A stretch of DNA of 64,000 bases from Leptodontidium sp. MPI-SDFR-AT-0119 (lineage: Eukaryota > Ascomycota > Leotiomycetes > Helotiales > Leptodontidiaceae): NCBI GenBank assembly GCA_020726505.1, contig JAHLEZ010000025.1, forward strand, positions 62,001 through 126,000, given 5' to 3'. A program made the position numbers and the translations under genes. Position 1 is the stretch's first letter. Each line of letters starts with the position of its first letter. The notes beneath the pieces were generated by a model, which saw only the letters and a list, made by a program, of their open reading frames with translations, had not been told where the DNA came from and did not search any database. This document shows positions 47,201 through 58,603 of this stretch, piece after piece.

Positions 47201-50200
47201 TAGCGAATACTTGAGTACTTTCTCGCCTTCTCTTTCTAGCTTAATTTTGTGATTATACGAGTGGTGGGGGGGGAGAATATTACTTTCTGCCTTAGAAAAT
47301 ACGTGAGTTTAATTAGCGTATTTTAGGGGAATCATTAGCTTAGCGTCTAGCTCTTAAATAGAGAGTGTAAACTGTATAGCTGACTGGCGACGGTAAGTGA
47401 GTTCGACAGTTAGGGCTGATATGGCAGCGACTTTCTCTCGCTCTTAGTTTCTTTAATTAATTAAAGTATTGATTTCTTGTAGAGTTACTACGAATATCTT
47501 ATCTTTAGACTTCTGTTTCATTAATATGTAGAACGTTGCGGCGCTGATCGAGAAGATCTTAACGATCGGACGTTAACGAGCTTTCTTATGTCGCTTTGTA
47601 ATCAGTAACTTATCTCGTGATTGAGGAGAAGAAGTTAGGGAAGGAGGAGCTTTTGTAGTCGAGTCGTGTGCGAGAGAGAGTTACGTTTGTATCTTCTAAA
47701 GTGAATTAGCGTAGTCCTTAGTATATGTTTTGCGCGTGAAAGGAGCGAATTAGGGGGAGTCAGTCTAGTCTCAAGGGTATAAGAGCTCGGCGGTTCCGCT
47801 CTTTAGCTTAGTAACTTCTATTTGGGCTAGTTTAGTTGGGATGTATGTGTTGTCTAGTCGTGGGGACCGTTATATATGTTAACTAGGCTAGTTATTTAAT
47901 ATACTTCCTAACTGAGGTGGAGGACTGTTAGTAGCGGAGTACGCGTGCTCTTTAGGCTTTGTTGTATGTCGCACTTGTTGATGCGAGAGCTCTGTGGTAT
48001 ACAGAGTATTAGTAATAGAGGTAGGTTTGATAGTAGTACTAGTATCGGCGATTGACTGGGGGCGATGCTATATACTTAAAAGACGCGGATCGGAGCATTT
48101 CTGACTCTCGGAGATTGACATAGAATTCGTTATTGGCGTAACTTCTCTAACTAAAGTAGCGGCGTAGTTACTTCTAGGGATCATTAGAGGTTTTATAGAG
48201 GCACATCAGTGTCGGGACGCTATTGAAAAAGGCAAAGAACGTGGGAGGGGTTTTATATCCGAAATAAGAAGGAAAGAAGGGATAGACGAAATACTATAAG
48301 GCAGGTGGCTAAGGGGGTAAATACTCCTTATAAGCGTAACTTACTTAACTCTAGGGGAGTATAAATACTTAATAGTATTCTCGTTCTTAGGCTCAGTAAC
48401 TTTAGAGATAGCCCTTCGGATTCTTAATAGAGTTCTGTGCTTTAATTCGGCGTCTATAGATATCGAGCTAACATAGATTTCTAAACGATTATTGTCTGTC
48501 GGTTTAATTGTATTATCGACTCCGGAACTTACTAGGGGTTCTCTTGGCTAGTGACCTTGATTTTGCGACAGTGTAGTCATCACTTCCAGGGGATCGACAG
48601 TAAGCGTAGAGCTGACAGTAGTAGTCGTTTCCGAAGTTATTGAGGGTACTGAGGGAGAGTTGGCACTTATATTAGAATTTAATTCGGCGTACCGGCTAGA
48701 ATTTGCCATGGAACTGTCCTGTAGCGGGCTATTATAGTTACTATAACACGAAGTCGTAGACTCCGAGCAAATAGCAGGTCTGAATATTCTATAAGTCCTT
48801 ACTTCGGCGGTTACCGATTCTAATAGAGTTTCCAAGGTATTTATGCCTGGCGCGGAAGGTAGGGGCGAGTCGACTGTCGAAGTCGACTCCGCAAATTGGG
48901 TATTATAGTGGCTTTAAAATTCACGTAACTTAGCGTCTCTACGCTCGGCGTCGCGCTGGTGGCGTTAGTGAATCTTGTGTACACGTAAGTCTCGGACCTC
49001 AATCAGTTTACTGTAGCTTATTATTAGGGGGTAGTCTAATGGCCAGATGAGCCGTCGTTTGGCGGCATCTAAGAGTACTTCGTGATGCTCTAGTTATGAT
49101 CTTCTAATAATTACTTTATAGTTTCCTAAGTAAGTAATTAAGAAAGGAGTGAATGACTATAGACGCTTATTAACTGTTAAATTCAACGTGGTGTAGTAGC
49201 TAATAGTCTAGCCAGTTCGACTATTAAATCCTTTAACAAGGACAAGTAAAGGCAGTAGGTGAATTAAAGGTTTTAAGAAGAAAGAAAGAGACTTTAAAAG
49301 AGAGTAATTAATAAAATAATAACTATTGGCTCCGGAATTAAGAAGTGCAAGTAGCTTATACGTGAGTTTATTCTTGGAGAGAGCGATATAGGTGGTGAGT
49401 ACTGGTCTACTAAGAAGCTTCGTAAGGTCAAGATGTCGCATATCTTGTACTATGCCTAAGAAGGAGCCTTTTCCTAGGCTAGGTCTTTTGCTCGTGGGGT
49501 AGGTTCCTCTACTAACAAGTTGTCGTTGTCGTCTGTAGCTTGGCTGTTAGATATAGGACCGCCGTCGTCGGCGCTTACTTTTATCTCGTTAACACGGGAG
49601 GTATAACTACGATTAAGGGGCTATTAGGCGAAATGCCGTGGGGCATTCGTTAGTGTTTAGGCACGAGGTGTGTTAGCTCGTGTAGAGATTTGTTGACCTG
49701 GGGGCTGACTAGTCTCTTGTCTCTAGGACGAAGAAGTAGTGGAAGCTTGGAGTGACTTTCCTATAGTCCCTAAGGAGATATTAACTTGGGATTAGGGATA
49801 GGAATTTATACTTGTCGCTAAGGGGCTAGAGCGACTAGCGTAGATAGTGCTCTCTATAATCTGTCCTTGGTCTTCGGCTTGAACTGCTCTTATATACTCT
49901 TCTAGAGTTTTAGTTCTCTGATACTTATAGAATAGTTACTTGTGTAGGCGGGATGGGAGCTTGTCTTGTAAGTCTATTTTAAGGATTGACTTATTAGTTA
50001 CGTTGCCTTGGCTAGTAAGAATTCTGAACTATTAGTAGAAGTCCTAAAAGGTTTGTCCTGTGGCTTTTATCTTTAACGTAAAATAGAGGTTACGCGCTGT
50101 TTATTATTTATAAGGGTTAGTCAAGAATTTGACTACTTAGTTAATTAGGTTAAGCGTATCTGTGATGTTTCTGTCGTCGTTGAGCGTCGGGGACAAGAAG

Positions 50201-50550
50201 GAGGGTTCTAGGAACGTGCGAGCTATTCCTTTTGTTTATATTAATAGCTAGTCCTTCCGGTGGTCGTCGTCGACAAAGTATTGGTCGTACTAGCGTAAGG
50301 CGTTCTAGACTTGGACTTCTTATAGACGTGGACTGTAACTGATACTGTCCGAAAGCTTATTGTTTAGGTTAGGGATCTTCTCGATTCGTGAGGCCGTAGA
50401 TATCTGGGACATCTTAGAGAAGGATGGGGAACAATGACGTGGGATACGAGGAGGTCGGTAGCCGTTTTTATTGTCGTCGTTTAGTGGTCTACTAAGATTA
50501 GGAGTATTTTATGCCTTACCTTTGTCTAGCTTGGGGGCAGGAGTTTTCTT
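44213..50550 (-). pseudogene. gag and pol of chromovirus gypsy 2
   Basis: Gag text begins MSQISTASRIEKIPNLNNKL at 50412 (an earlier start near 50.55 kb is possible) and continues through a capsid-like block (LKIKATGQTFQDFYQQFRIL). RT reads FLLKKPNGSLRLCI, then TKLDIRQAFHQIRM, then AYLDDILIYS with intact catalytic Asp pair at 46748-46759. RNase H and a CNYYTC zinc-finger segment follow; the integrase core at ~45.4-45.1 kb reads FINRFSKQAISIPC and NHPQTDGQTEVYN. A C-terminal chromodomain lies at ~44.5-44.34 kb (EEVLACRKKGKTLSYRV, later YDASDLKYTPHKVRDFHL), the mark of chromoviruses, which helps direct integration to heterochromatin. Scattered TAG and TAA stops at Gln and Trp positions inactivate it. 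Confidence 0.85.
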
Positions 50551-51185
50551 AATTAAGGGATGAAGGAGTGTGTCCTCTTCTTGGAAAGTTACAGATCTTG
50601 GGGCGGGTTTACGTGGTAAAGGCTCGTCGGTCGTAAGTCGCTATTGTTGGAGCGATAACTTTAACCGCTGGTTCTCTAGGCGACTCTCCGCGAGTTACTC
50701 TTTTAAGATACGAAGTCGGTTTTCCTATAGTGTCTCTCCTATATGTGTCTTTGTAGGCTTTGTACTACTTCCTGGCGTATTAGTAGAAGTATTAACTGTA
50801 GGATTGTTAGCATCGGGAGAGTTAAGTAAGGGAATAGAAGAAGAGGTAGACGATATATCGACGTCGTCTATAGCGGGTCGCTTTACTAGAGGAGGGACGA
50901 CTTTCGGCTTGACTTAGCGAGTTAGAGGGAGAGGTCTAGCGAAGAGGGGGTTTCGACTTCGTCGTGTAGAGGTAGAGGTCGGGGAGGAGAATGAGGGTAA
51001 TGGTGGCGAAGTGGATGTTGACTTCGCTATTGGTAGGGGTTTTGATACTGCTATTCGTTAAGCTATAAAGCTTGGTATAGGCCTTTCCTGTATTTGAGCT
51101 TCTGGGCCGTAACTACTCACAGGAGAATTAGGGGGCGAGGGATATTTACTGTCTTCTTAGACGTAAAAAGAAGAGTTGTAGATAA

Positions 51186-51434
51186 TGTGACGCTTGCCCT
51201 AGAAAGACGACAGTCACGTGTAACTGACGCCTTATATATCAACACAAGAGACATATGACGATACTAAGTATTAACTTAGAATTTACAACTATAGAGGAAA
51301 GAAGGTAAGGAAAGAATAAGTCTATATATAAGAGGTTGGTATGCCTAGTACTATGGTAATCTCGGTACGTCCCGATCGGGCAGTACTAAGTGGAGCCGGT
51401 GGAAATGAGGCTCTGGGCAGCGACAGTCGTCGCA
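51186..51434 (-). repeat. 5' LTR of gypsy 2
   Basis: Same 249-bp length and ends as the left copy. It carries TA or TT where the other has CA or TC (for example CCTTATATATC against CCTCACATATC), so it is the more mutated of the two at most sites. Confidence 0.93.
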
Positions 51435-54047
51435 GTTATTATCTTATAAAATGTGACCTTTAACGAGAACGTCTTCTTTGACTTAGCCGAGCACGAGAAA
51501 TAGGCCGGCCAGCTCGTTTTTAAAGCTAAAGACGTAATAGAAGCTATCGAAGAAGACGAGATTCAAGACGTTAAATTAATCCTCAAGGAAATCAGACTAT
51601 TTAATAAAGACTTAATAGAAACTAGAGCTCTCGAAGAGCCGAGCGGTACTCTTAGCCTCCTAAACTCGGGGGTAATAGAGAAAGCAAATTTACCGCAAGC
51701 TTAAAGAAGTCTTAGACTTTAGTCTTTAGAGAGCACACTACCTCTAGTTTAAAGCTTTAGTGTCTCTTAAATGCCTCCTACGGATTTAATCGCAAATAAA
51801 CTACCCCGTGTAAGTATACCTTCGCCTAAAGAGAGCGCTAGTATACTTATAGCCACTATACTAAAGAATCGTACTTATTTATAAGTAGTAATTCCGGTAT
51901 ATATTCCCCTTATTATAGTAAAAGAAGCCCTTACTTAAGTAGTAAATAACGCCCCCGCGTATATAAGTAAGCTAATAGTACTCGCCGCGGATGAAGCCTC
52001 TCTTATAAAATCAAGTGAAAATAAATCGGCTAAGCAAATTAGAATTAGAAAAGCCTCTCTAGTTAAGAAAAAGCGCTAATTAAAACTAAAGGAAACTTAG
52101 CCCTAATATAAGAGTAATCGAATCGCTAGAGCTTCGTTAAGAGTAAGTAAACCGCTACGAAAAGGAATATATAATTAACGTAGGAGTAATCGAATCACTA
52201 GAGTCAATTTATTAATTCTTGTAATTATAAGCTCTATAAAAATAATATAAAGCATAGAAACAATCGATTCTACTTAAGTAATCCCTAAGTATTTTAATAC
52301 CTCTTTTGTAACTCTTTATTTATTTAAAGATTAAGGGGGTAAAGAGCTTACTATATTATATAGTGTAATCTTTACAGTAATTCTTCTTAAATTAAAGGAA
52401 GTAAAGAAGATTTTAATACTAGACTTTAGCTTAAGCACTTTAAAAACAGAGCTACTTTAAGTTCACTAGAAAAATGCCCCTAAGAAGCTAAGGTCCTAGA
52501 AGGATTTAGTAAACTATTAATTCGGAGAGTAGTTTAAGGCCGACGCCGAGCTCGAAATTAAAAACTTAGAATCTAGAGACTATTAGAGAGTCGTAAAAGA
52601 AACCGAAGCTAAATTAATAAAGCTTATGCCGTTAATGTAAGTCTTTACTTATAAAAAGGCTCCTGATAGTTATATTTCTCGATGCCGATCAAGGCTAGTA
52701 ATACGAGGCGATCTCCAAGATAAGGCTATTATGCTCTCAATATACGCCGCGACCCTAGTATCTAAGAGCTTTCGACTAACTATAGCTTTAGCCGCGCATT
52801 TTGACCTGGAAATACAGTAATTCGACGTTATTAACGTATTTATTAATACGGTTCGGACTAAGGACTCGCCGCCAGTCTTATATTAGTTACTAGACGGCTA
52901 CTACTCTTATGAGTTGTGTGTAAAGGTTGATCGAGTATTATACGGCATAAGAGACTCTCCTTCCCTATAATATAAGGAGTTTACTAAGACTCTTATATAG
53001 TTCTATTTAATTATAAGTAAGAAAGAACCTTATATGTTTTTCGATTAAAAGAGAAAGATATTTATATTATTCTTTATAAACGATATTTTAGTTCTCTACT
53101 ATAGAGACGATTGTACCTCAACTGAAGTTATAATTACGGGAATTTATTAAGTATACAAACTTCGCGAAATAGAGACAATAGACTAGTTCCTTAGAGTTAA
53201 AATTATTAGGAATCGAGCACAAGGAACGATTTCTTTTACTTACGATATATATATCGAGAAAATCGCTAATAAATTTAGTTTAACGATATTATTACTAAGG
53301 AGTACACCACTTCCAAGAGTCGAGCTCACTAAATATAAAGGCATTACTCCCTTTAGTCGAATAAAAAAGTACTAAGAAAAGGTCGGATTAGTGCTTTACT
53401 CAGCAATCCTTATCAGACCTAATATTATATACGCAACTTCGCGATTATCTCACTTCTTAACAAATCTAAGCGAAAAGTATATTAAGGCTATAAATTAAAC
53501 TATTAAATACCTTTAAAGCACTTGATACCTAGCTATTTAGTACTTAATAAAACAATAAGAAATTTAGTTATTTATTACCTTAAATACCTCTTTTGCCGAC
53601 GATGCCGAGACTCGACGATTATCCTAAGGCTTTATTGCTACTCTCTTTAGAAGTGTTTTTGACTAGAAAGCTAATTTATAAGCTACAGTTACTACTTTAA
53701 CTACTAAAGTAAAGTTACTAGGAGTCGAAAGAATTACTAAGGCAATAATAGCGCTTAAAAGGTTATTTACAAAGATCCTTCTTAAGTTAAGAGAAGTTTA
53801 GAAAATCTACTATAATAATAAGTAAATAATTTGACTAATTATTAGCGAAGGCGAGCGAATTATAATAAAGTTACGTCACGTTAATATTTAGAATATATAG
53901 CTTCGGCAAGAGTACTTTAAAGGGACTTTTGAGATCACTTATTTATTTACGACAGAAATGCCGGCTGATAGACTTACTAAGAACCTTACTCGTTAATAAT
54001 TTAATCATTTCCGAGCTCTTTTAAACCTTAAGAACGTTAGAGCGTAA

Positions 54048-55394
54048 ATCTCTATTACTTTACAGCTCTCTTAATCTTTCTTTTACAAAATCTTTCCTTT
54101 AATTTAATTTATATTCTTTTGAATTATATATCTCCTTTGTTTCTTGTATTTTTATTACTTATTTTAAGTATATTATAAGAGCTATAATACTCACTTTAAG
54201 TTTCCTTTATTAAAGTAGTGTCATTAAGGTGGCTAGCCCTCAAAATCCGCCTTCTACTATTATTAGAACTATTTCTAAGAATCTGAACCTCTTAAAGTAA
54301 ATATAAGGGGTAACTTAATTATTTAGGGGTTCCTAAGCCCCGCCTCATATAAAAACAACGCAACGTAACACAAGCTCGTAAATATAAGGGGTAACTTAGT
54401 TATATAAGGGTTCTTAAGCCCCGGAAGTATACTACTACTACTCACAAGCGCCTGTCCTTCTTTAACTCTAAAGTTATTTAAAGAATAACCTAATATTAGT
54501 TAAGAAACTTCTAGGGTTAGCGAGCTTAATAAAGGGGTTCCTGTGATTACTTACGCTTTAAGGCTCGTCGGCCTTAATCGCCTTAATGAGACAAGTAGCG
54601 AAGGGAGCCACCTTAGTAAAGTAAAGGACACATTTGTGCCTAAAAGAGTACTAAAAGTACTAAGTACCGCGCCTAGTAGTATTCTCCTAGTAAACGCTAA
54701 GCAACGAACTATCCTTGCCCTTTTTGCCACTAAGGGCCAAACGAGCGTAGTACTAGTAAGGCACCGCGTAACGCGTACTAGTAATAAGAACCGACTTCTT
54801 CTTCTTAGTCTCGGCGGCCTTACTAAAGGAGCCAATAGAGCTAACAAGGGAGGAGAGCGCAGTAAAGGCCACAAAGGGCTCTCCTTAGCCTCCGGCGAAG
54901 GAAGAACTTAACTCCGTAAAGGAAGTAAGTGAACTCTAACCCTAAGGGAAGGGAATTCCTAGGGAAGAGGGAGGGGGGGAGATCTAACCTAAAACATTAT
55001 CTAAAGTGTACTCTTAAATGTCCGCGAGTACACTAGTTACGACGAAGTGCTCGGAGGCGGTAGTAGGGGAGGAGGGGCCGGCGGGGACATGAGCCGGAAT
55101 AGTACTAGCGTCGGAAAAGATTTATTTATTATAGTTAGCCCTTATAAATTTAGTCTTATAATTAGCTAGCTAAATGCCGACTCTTCGACTTCGATTACTA
55201 CACTAAGGGAACACTGCTTAACTTACAAAAGACATTATTATTATTATTATTGTTATTAAGGTTAAAGTTAAAGTTAACGTTAAAGTTGTTATTATTAGAG
55301 GAAAATTTACAAACAAAAACAAACTCTTGTATTACTAAATGTTGTTTTCCCGTCTTCTTTTGGCCTAGCGTGGTCGCTTCACAGCTGGGGGGTG
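54048..55394 (+). other. 3' non-coding region of copia 1
   Basis: About 1.35 kb between pol stop and the polypurine tract. It has two ~45-bp direct repeats starting AATATAAGGGGTAACTTA at about 54299 and 54380, and a TTATTA/AAAGTT simple-repeat patch at 55230-55300. A stretch at 54543-54911 is open on both strands but has no protein-like features I trust. Confidence 0.55.
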
Positions 55395-55612
55395 TGTCAC
55401 GGTACATAATTAGCGGCACCTCTTACGCGAGCCTACTAAACGGCTAGGTGTGCTTCTTACACACTCACAACTAGCTAAACTTATTTACTTTATATATATA
55501 TAGCTAGCTTTCCTCCTCTTAACGAGAGGGCAAAGCACTTCTTAATCAATCTTTTGCTTCCCACTACTTTACTAATTCTCACTTCTCTACTCTTTTAGTA
55601 TTCTACGTGATA
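55395..55612 (+). repeat. 3' LTR of copia 1
   Basis: Starts TGTCACGGTACATAA directly after the polypurine tract and ends TTCTACGTGATA. Same length as the left LTR. Confidence 0.9.
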
Positions 55613-56014
55613 AAAAACTTCTCCTAACTTAAGAAGGATCTCTGCAAACAGCCTTTTGAGCGCTATCATTGCCTTGGCAGTTCTTTCGACTCCTAGTAAC
55701 TCTGCTTCAGTAATTGAGGTAGTAACTATAGCTTGCAAACCAGCTTTCTAATCAAAAACACCTCCGAAGAGAGCAGCGGTAAAGCCTTGGGATGATCGTC
55801 GAGTCTCGGCATCGTCGGCAAAAGAGGTATCTAAGGCAATAAACAGCTGAATTTCTTGTTGTTCCATTGAGTACTGAATAGCCAAGTATCGAGTGCTCCA
55901 AAGGTATTCAATGGTCCAATTTACAGCCTTAATATGCTCTTCGCTTGGATTTGTTAAGAAGTGAGATAATCGCGAAGCTGCGTATGCAATAGCAGGTCTG
56001 CTTTTGCCGTGACA
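55613..56014 (-). pseudogene. Copia RNase H fragment, barely RIPed
   Basis: The minus strand encodes the same RNase H block as copia 1 (AYAASRLSHFLTNPSEEHIK, then STRYLAIQY, DAETRRSSQGFTAALFGG), with almost no stops and TGG codons still present. It abuts the right LTR of copia 1 in opposite orientation. It is thus a younger or less-exposed copy of the same family, truncated at both ends. The right end fuses into the 24-bp repeat at 55991-56014. Confidence 0.75.
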
Positions 56015-56418
56015 GTTAAGAGCCACAGACACGCCGGTTACGTTACCTGTACCTGGTTCTACCGACTACCCCGCATTTCTATCAGACTGCGTATTTTTAG
56101 GTTCCGATAACTCGCCGAATACCCAGCCGAGTTTCCGCCAGTCCCTTGGTCTTCTGTCGGCCCCTTTGTTTAACCGGTTAGCGAGCTGCAGGCTACATCT
56201 ACGCTACTGCAGCTTGGCCGCAATGGACACCTTACGACGCCTTAGGCCGCCTCCGCACGTGAGTGCCGCGCTGGCGTAGGTTCAGAGAAGTCGGAATAAA
56301 GTATTTCCGGCTCCTCTGGGGGGTGTGTGACAGCCAGAATTAAGGGCATTTTCTGGTGGTGTACTTATGTACCTAAATACTGCAGTTTGGCGACAGCAGG
56401 TCTGCTTTTGCCGTGACA
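55991..56418. repeat. Segment flanked by 24-bp perfect direct repeats
   Basis: AGCAGGTCTGCTTTTGCCGTGACA (split here as AGCAGGTCTGCT and TTTGCCGTGACA, 24 bp with one T between) occurs at 55991-56014 and 56395-56418. Between them is un-RIPed sequence that starts GTTAAGAGCCA, like the first bases after the copia 5' LTR, and holds a CTCTGGGGGGTG-TGTGACA junction near 56314-56330, like a copia polypurine tract plus LTR start. It looks like a collapsed or recombinant copia derivative. Confidence 0.6.
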
Positions 56419-57437
56419 AGGCATTATTATCTTAAAATTGTAGGTAATTAAATAAAGCTTATCTAATTATTTTAATTAAATTTATAAGTAAGTAAGTAAT
56501 GCGCTAATAATCTTATAAGAGTTTTAATCTATAGCTAGTTACTAATACTATAATATCCCGGTCTACTATTTTAACAAAGTTCTTATTATATATAATAAGT
56601 TAAAGTCGACACTTAATAACTATTTTAATTACGGAAATACTTAAACTAAATTGTTAATCACTTACTATATCGTTCGTAAAATACTAAGAGATATTAACGT
56701 ATAATATAAAGTATACTCCTTAATTCTACTAAGAGAAATCTATTAGATATGAAGAGTTAACTTCGCATTCTTAATTATTTGTAATATATAAACGAATTAC
56801 CTTATAAAGCAAGCTTATTTTATACTTCTCGAGAACTCACCCGACGCTTATTATAAGTAATACCTAAGATTAAGTTAAGAAACCTATAACTCGTGATTTA
56901 TAAGATCCTATGAAGTAGTTTTATTTCTAAAGCAGCTTATAATATATATCTTATAACTAAAGACTAGGAAAGTAATCGCAGCTAAATTTAATATATTTAA
57001 AGTCTTATTAAGCTAACGATATTTATAGTCATATATCTAAATATTATTAAGGTAATTTCTTAGTTTTTACAATATCAACTTGTGTAATAGGGATATATTT
57101 AATGGCTTCTAATATCTTAGATATTACTCCTGTTATAGTAATAACTCGATTTATAAGCTTAATCGACCTTGTGGTTAAGTAAACAAATATAAGATTATAC
57201 TAAAATTAAAACGTATTAAAAATAAACGATATGTTAAAGCTAATCGATTGCTTCAGTATTAACTTTAAAAGCACAACCTTTAACTAAAATCTATACTTAT
57301 AAGTTCATTATTATAAAAATCCCCGGATTAACACCATATAAGTAGCTTAAATACTATAGCACACAAAATATAATAACTAAGCACTTACTCCTAAAATACC
57401 TACGCCCGTATATATAAGATTATAACTTGACTACCTC
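56419..57437. other. RIPed AT-rich tract
   Basis: Dense TpA, stops in all frames, no recognised motif. It ends at the second family-D repeat. Confidence 0.45.
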
Positions 57438-57735
57438 GCTTAAACAAGCCACATACGTCTAATACAGAGCTCTAACTTCCACAGGTTACAGCCATGGAAT
57501 CCAAGGCTTCTGATACACAGCTTTCCTAGGCTAAAACAGTGGCTGTACGAAGCTCTGGGCTTTACGTTTCAAACTACCGGAAGTAACTGTATTTAGTAAA
57601 GACTCGTTTGAGCTTGCATTTGCCTAATTAGGCTGTCTAAGCGAATACACACGTGATAAGCTAGAGTAGTTATATAGACCTAGAAATCCCCTCTACAATG
57701 GAAGCATCATTCACACCAAGTATCACTTATTTTCA
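57438..57735 (+). repeat. LTR-like repeat, family D (copy 2)
   Basis: Collinear with 27258-27556. Shared central text TACAGCCATGGAATCCAAGG and AAGTAACTGTATTT. The TATATAGACC box corresponds to TATATAAACC in copy 1. It is a little less AT-shifted than copy 1 in places, so each copy has its own mutations. Confidence 0.65.
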
Positions 57736-58603
57736 ATAAACAGCCTCAAAATCGACGATTAACTTAATCTAATTTAACAACTTACAACAACGGCGGACAA
57801 ACGATTATCCTTAACGGCGGCAACAAATCGCTTTAAGATACTGATAGTATTAGTTAATCTATTAATTAATTAATTAGTTAGTCAGTTAATTAGTAGATCG
57901 AAAAAGATTGATTTATATAGTATAAAGTAGTTGTAGGATTAACAATTAAGTGGGGAATACGCTACTTTAAATAAAACTATTATTTGCCTAACTTAGTGGT
58001 ACAAGTATGATTAATAGCCTAATAATTTGCTTTTAATATTATTCTCGCTTAGCGCAGCTAATTACAATACTAGTAGCTTATTATTATTACTTAACTAGGG
58101 GGTGTATTATACAGGCACGAGCTAATGCTTAGTTAGTTATACGCTATATTAGTTTTGGATTCTACTAGCGTATACCGCTTTCAGGGGAACAACGTGTTCC
58201 CCTGATTTCCTTATGTATTCTAGACAACAATTAATCACTTCAATTAAACTTACGTTGATCGCAAGGCTCTACTCCACTTCTATACCACATAATAGTAATT
58301 AATTAATTATTATTTAATATTATAAATAACCTTTTTAATATTTACGACTACTACTATGATTCAATGCAGCGATGGTTTTAATAAGGTGCGGCTCGTGCCC
58401 GTTATCGATACGGCTAAGTAACAAAAGCGTTACCGTGTAATACTTATATAATTAAGAGGAAGTTCCCTTGTCACAGTTAATCAGTAAAAGCGTTACCGTG
58501 TAATGCTCAGATGAATACTGTTAAGGTGAGCACATATGGAAATTCCAAAACTATTCACGGTAACAGACTAGGTAAGTTCAAGGCTCGCCAGCCCTCCCTT
58601 CTC
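57736..58603. other. Non-coding 3' flank of the FAD gene, with short repeats
   Basis: AT-rich to about 58.34 kb, including an AATTAATTAATTAG patch near 57860 and a CAGGGGAACA-CGTGTTCCCCTG inverted repeat near 58192-58214. A 19-bp direct repeat AAAAGCGTTACCGTGTAAT occurs at 58423-58441 and 58486-58504, and its TTACCGTG core recurs inverted near 58558. No gene. Confidence 0.5.

Larger units (their letters stand above)
43964..51434 (-). mobile_element. Ty3/gypsy chromovirus 2, complete, nested in copia 1
   Basis: 7471 bp with two 249-bp LTRs and a perfect 5-bp target duplication GTTAT (43959-43963, 51435-51439). It reads right to left: gag, protease region, RT, RNase H, integrase and a C-terminal chromodomain, then a polypurine tract (GGAGGGGGGGGTAG on the minus strand) adjoining the left LTR. 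It lies opposite in orientation to the copia element. It is RIPed less severely than gypsy 1, so motifs remain easy to read. Confidence 0.92.
41349..54047 (+). pseudogene. gag-pol polyprotein of copia 1 (two parts)
   Basis: Part one runs 41349-43963 from an ATG (MADFRSDRIKDRKG...), part two 51440-54047 to a TAA after NLKNVRA. The two coding lengths add to 5223 nt, exactly 1741 codons, so no net frameshift exists; only RIP-type stops break it. Gag fills ~41.35-42.5 kb. HLSPKAFCIL and a Cys residue near 43.07-43.16 kb mark the integrase zinc region, with a core containing DEYSRKILVF. Reverse transcriptase shows FFINDILVLY at 53070, where the usual V-D-D has become N-D. RNase H follows with SRLSHFL, STRYLAIQY and DAETRRLSQG. 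Copia polyproteins of this size are usual in fungi. Nonfunctional. Confidence 0.82.
41000..55612 (+). mobile_element. Ty1/copia retrotransposon 1, split by gypsy 2
   Basis: Two 218-bp LTRs in the same orientation at 41000-41217 and 55395-55612 frame the element. A polypurine tract GCTGGGGGGTG immediately precedes the right LTR. Pol order (integrase at ~43.1-43.8 kb before reverse transcriptase at ~52.6-53.2 kb and RNase H at ~53.4-53.9 kb) is Ty1/copia. A complete gypsy element sits at 43964-51434. Without it the element would be about 7.1 kb. Flanking pentamers (AGGTA, AAAAA) do not match. Confidence 0.85.

Noticed and set aside
54543..54911. 122-codon frame on plus and 107-codon frame on minus in the same place
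   Set aside because: Both strands open at once in the 3' region of a copia element, with repetitive Leu/Arg or Ser/Lys composition and no motif; most likely chance.
55198..55447. Asn-rich and Leu-rich frames around 55.25 kb
   Set aside because: They are translations of a TTATTA/AAAGTT simple repeat within the copia 3' region and LTR.
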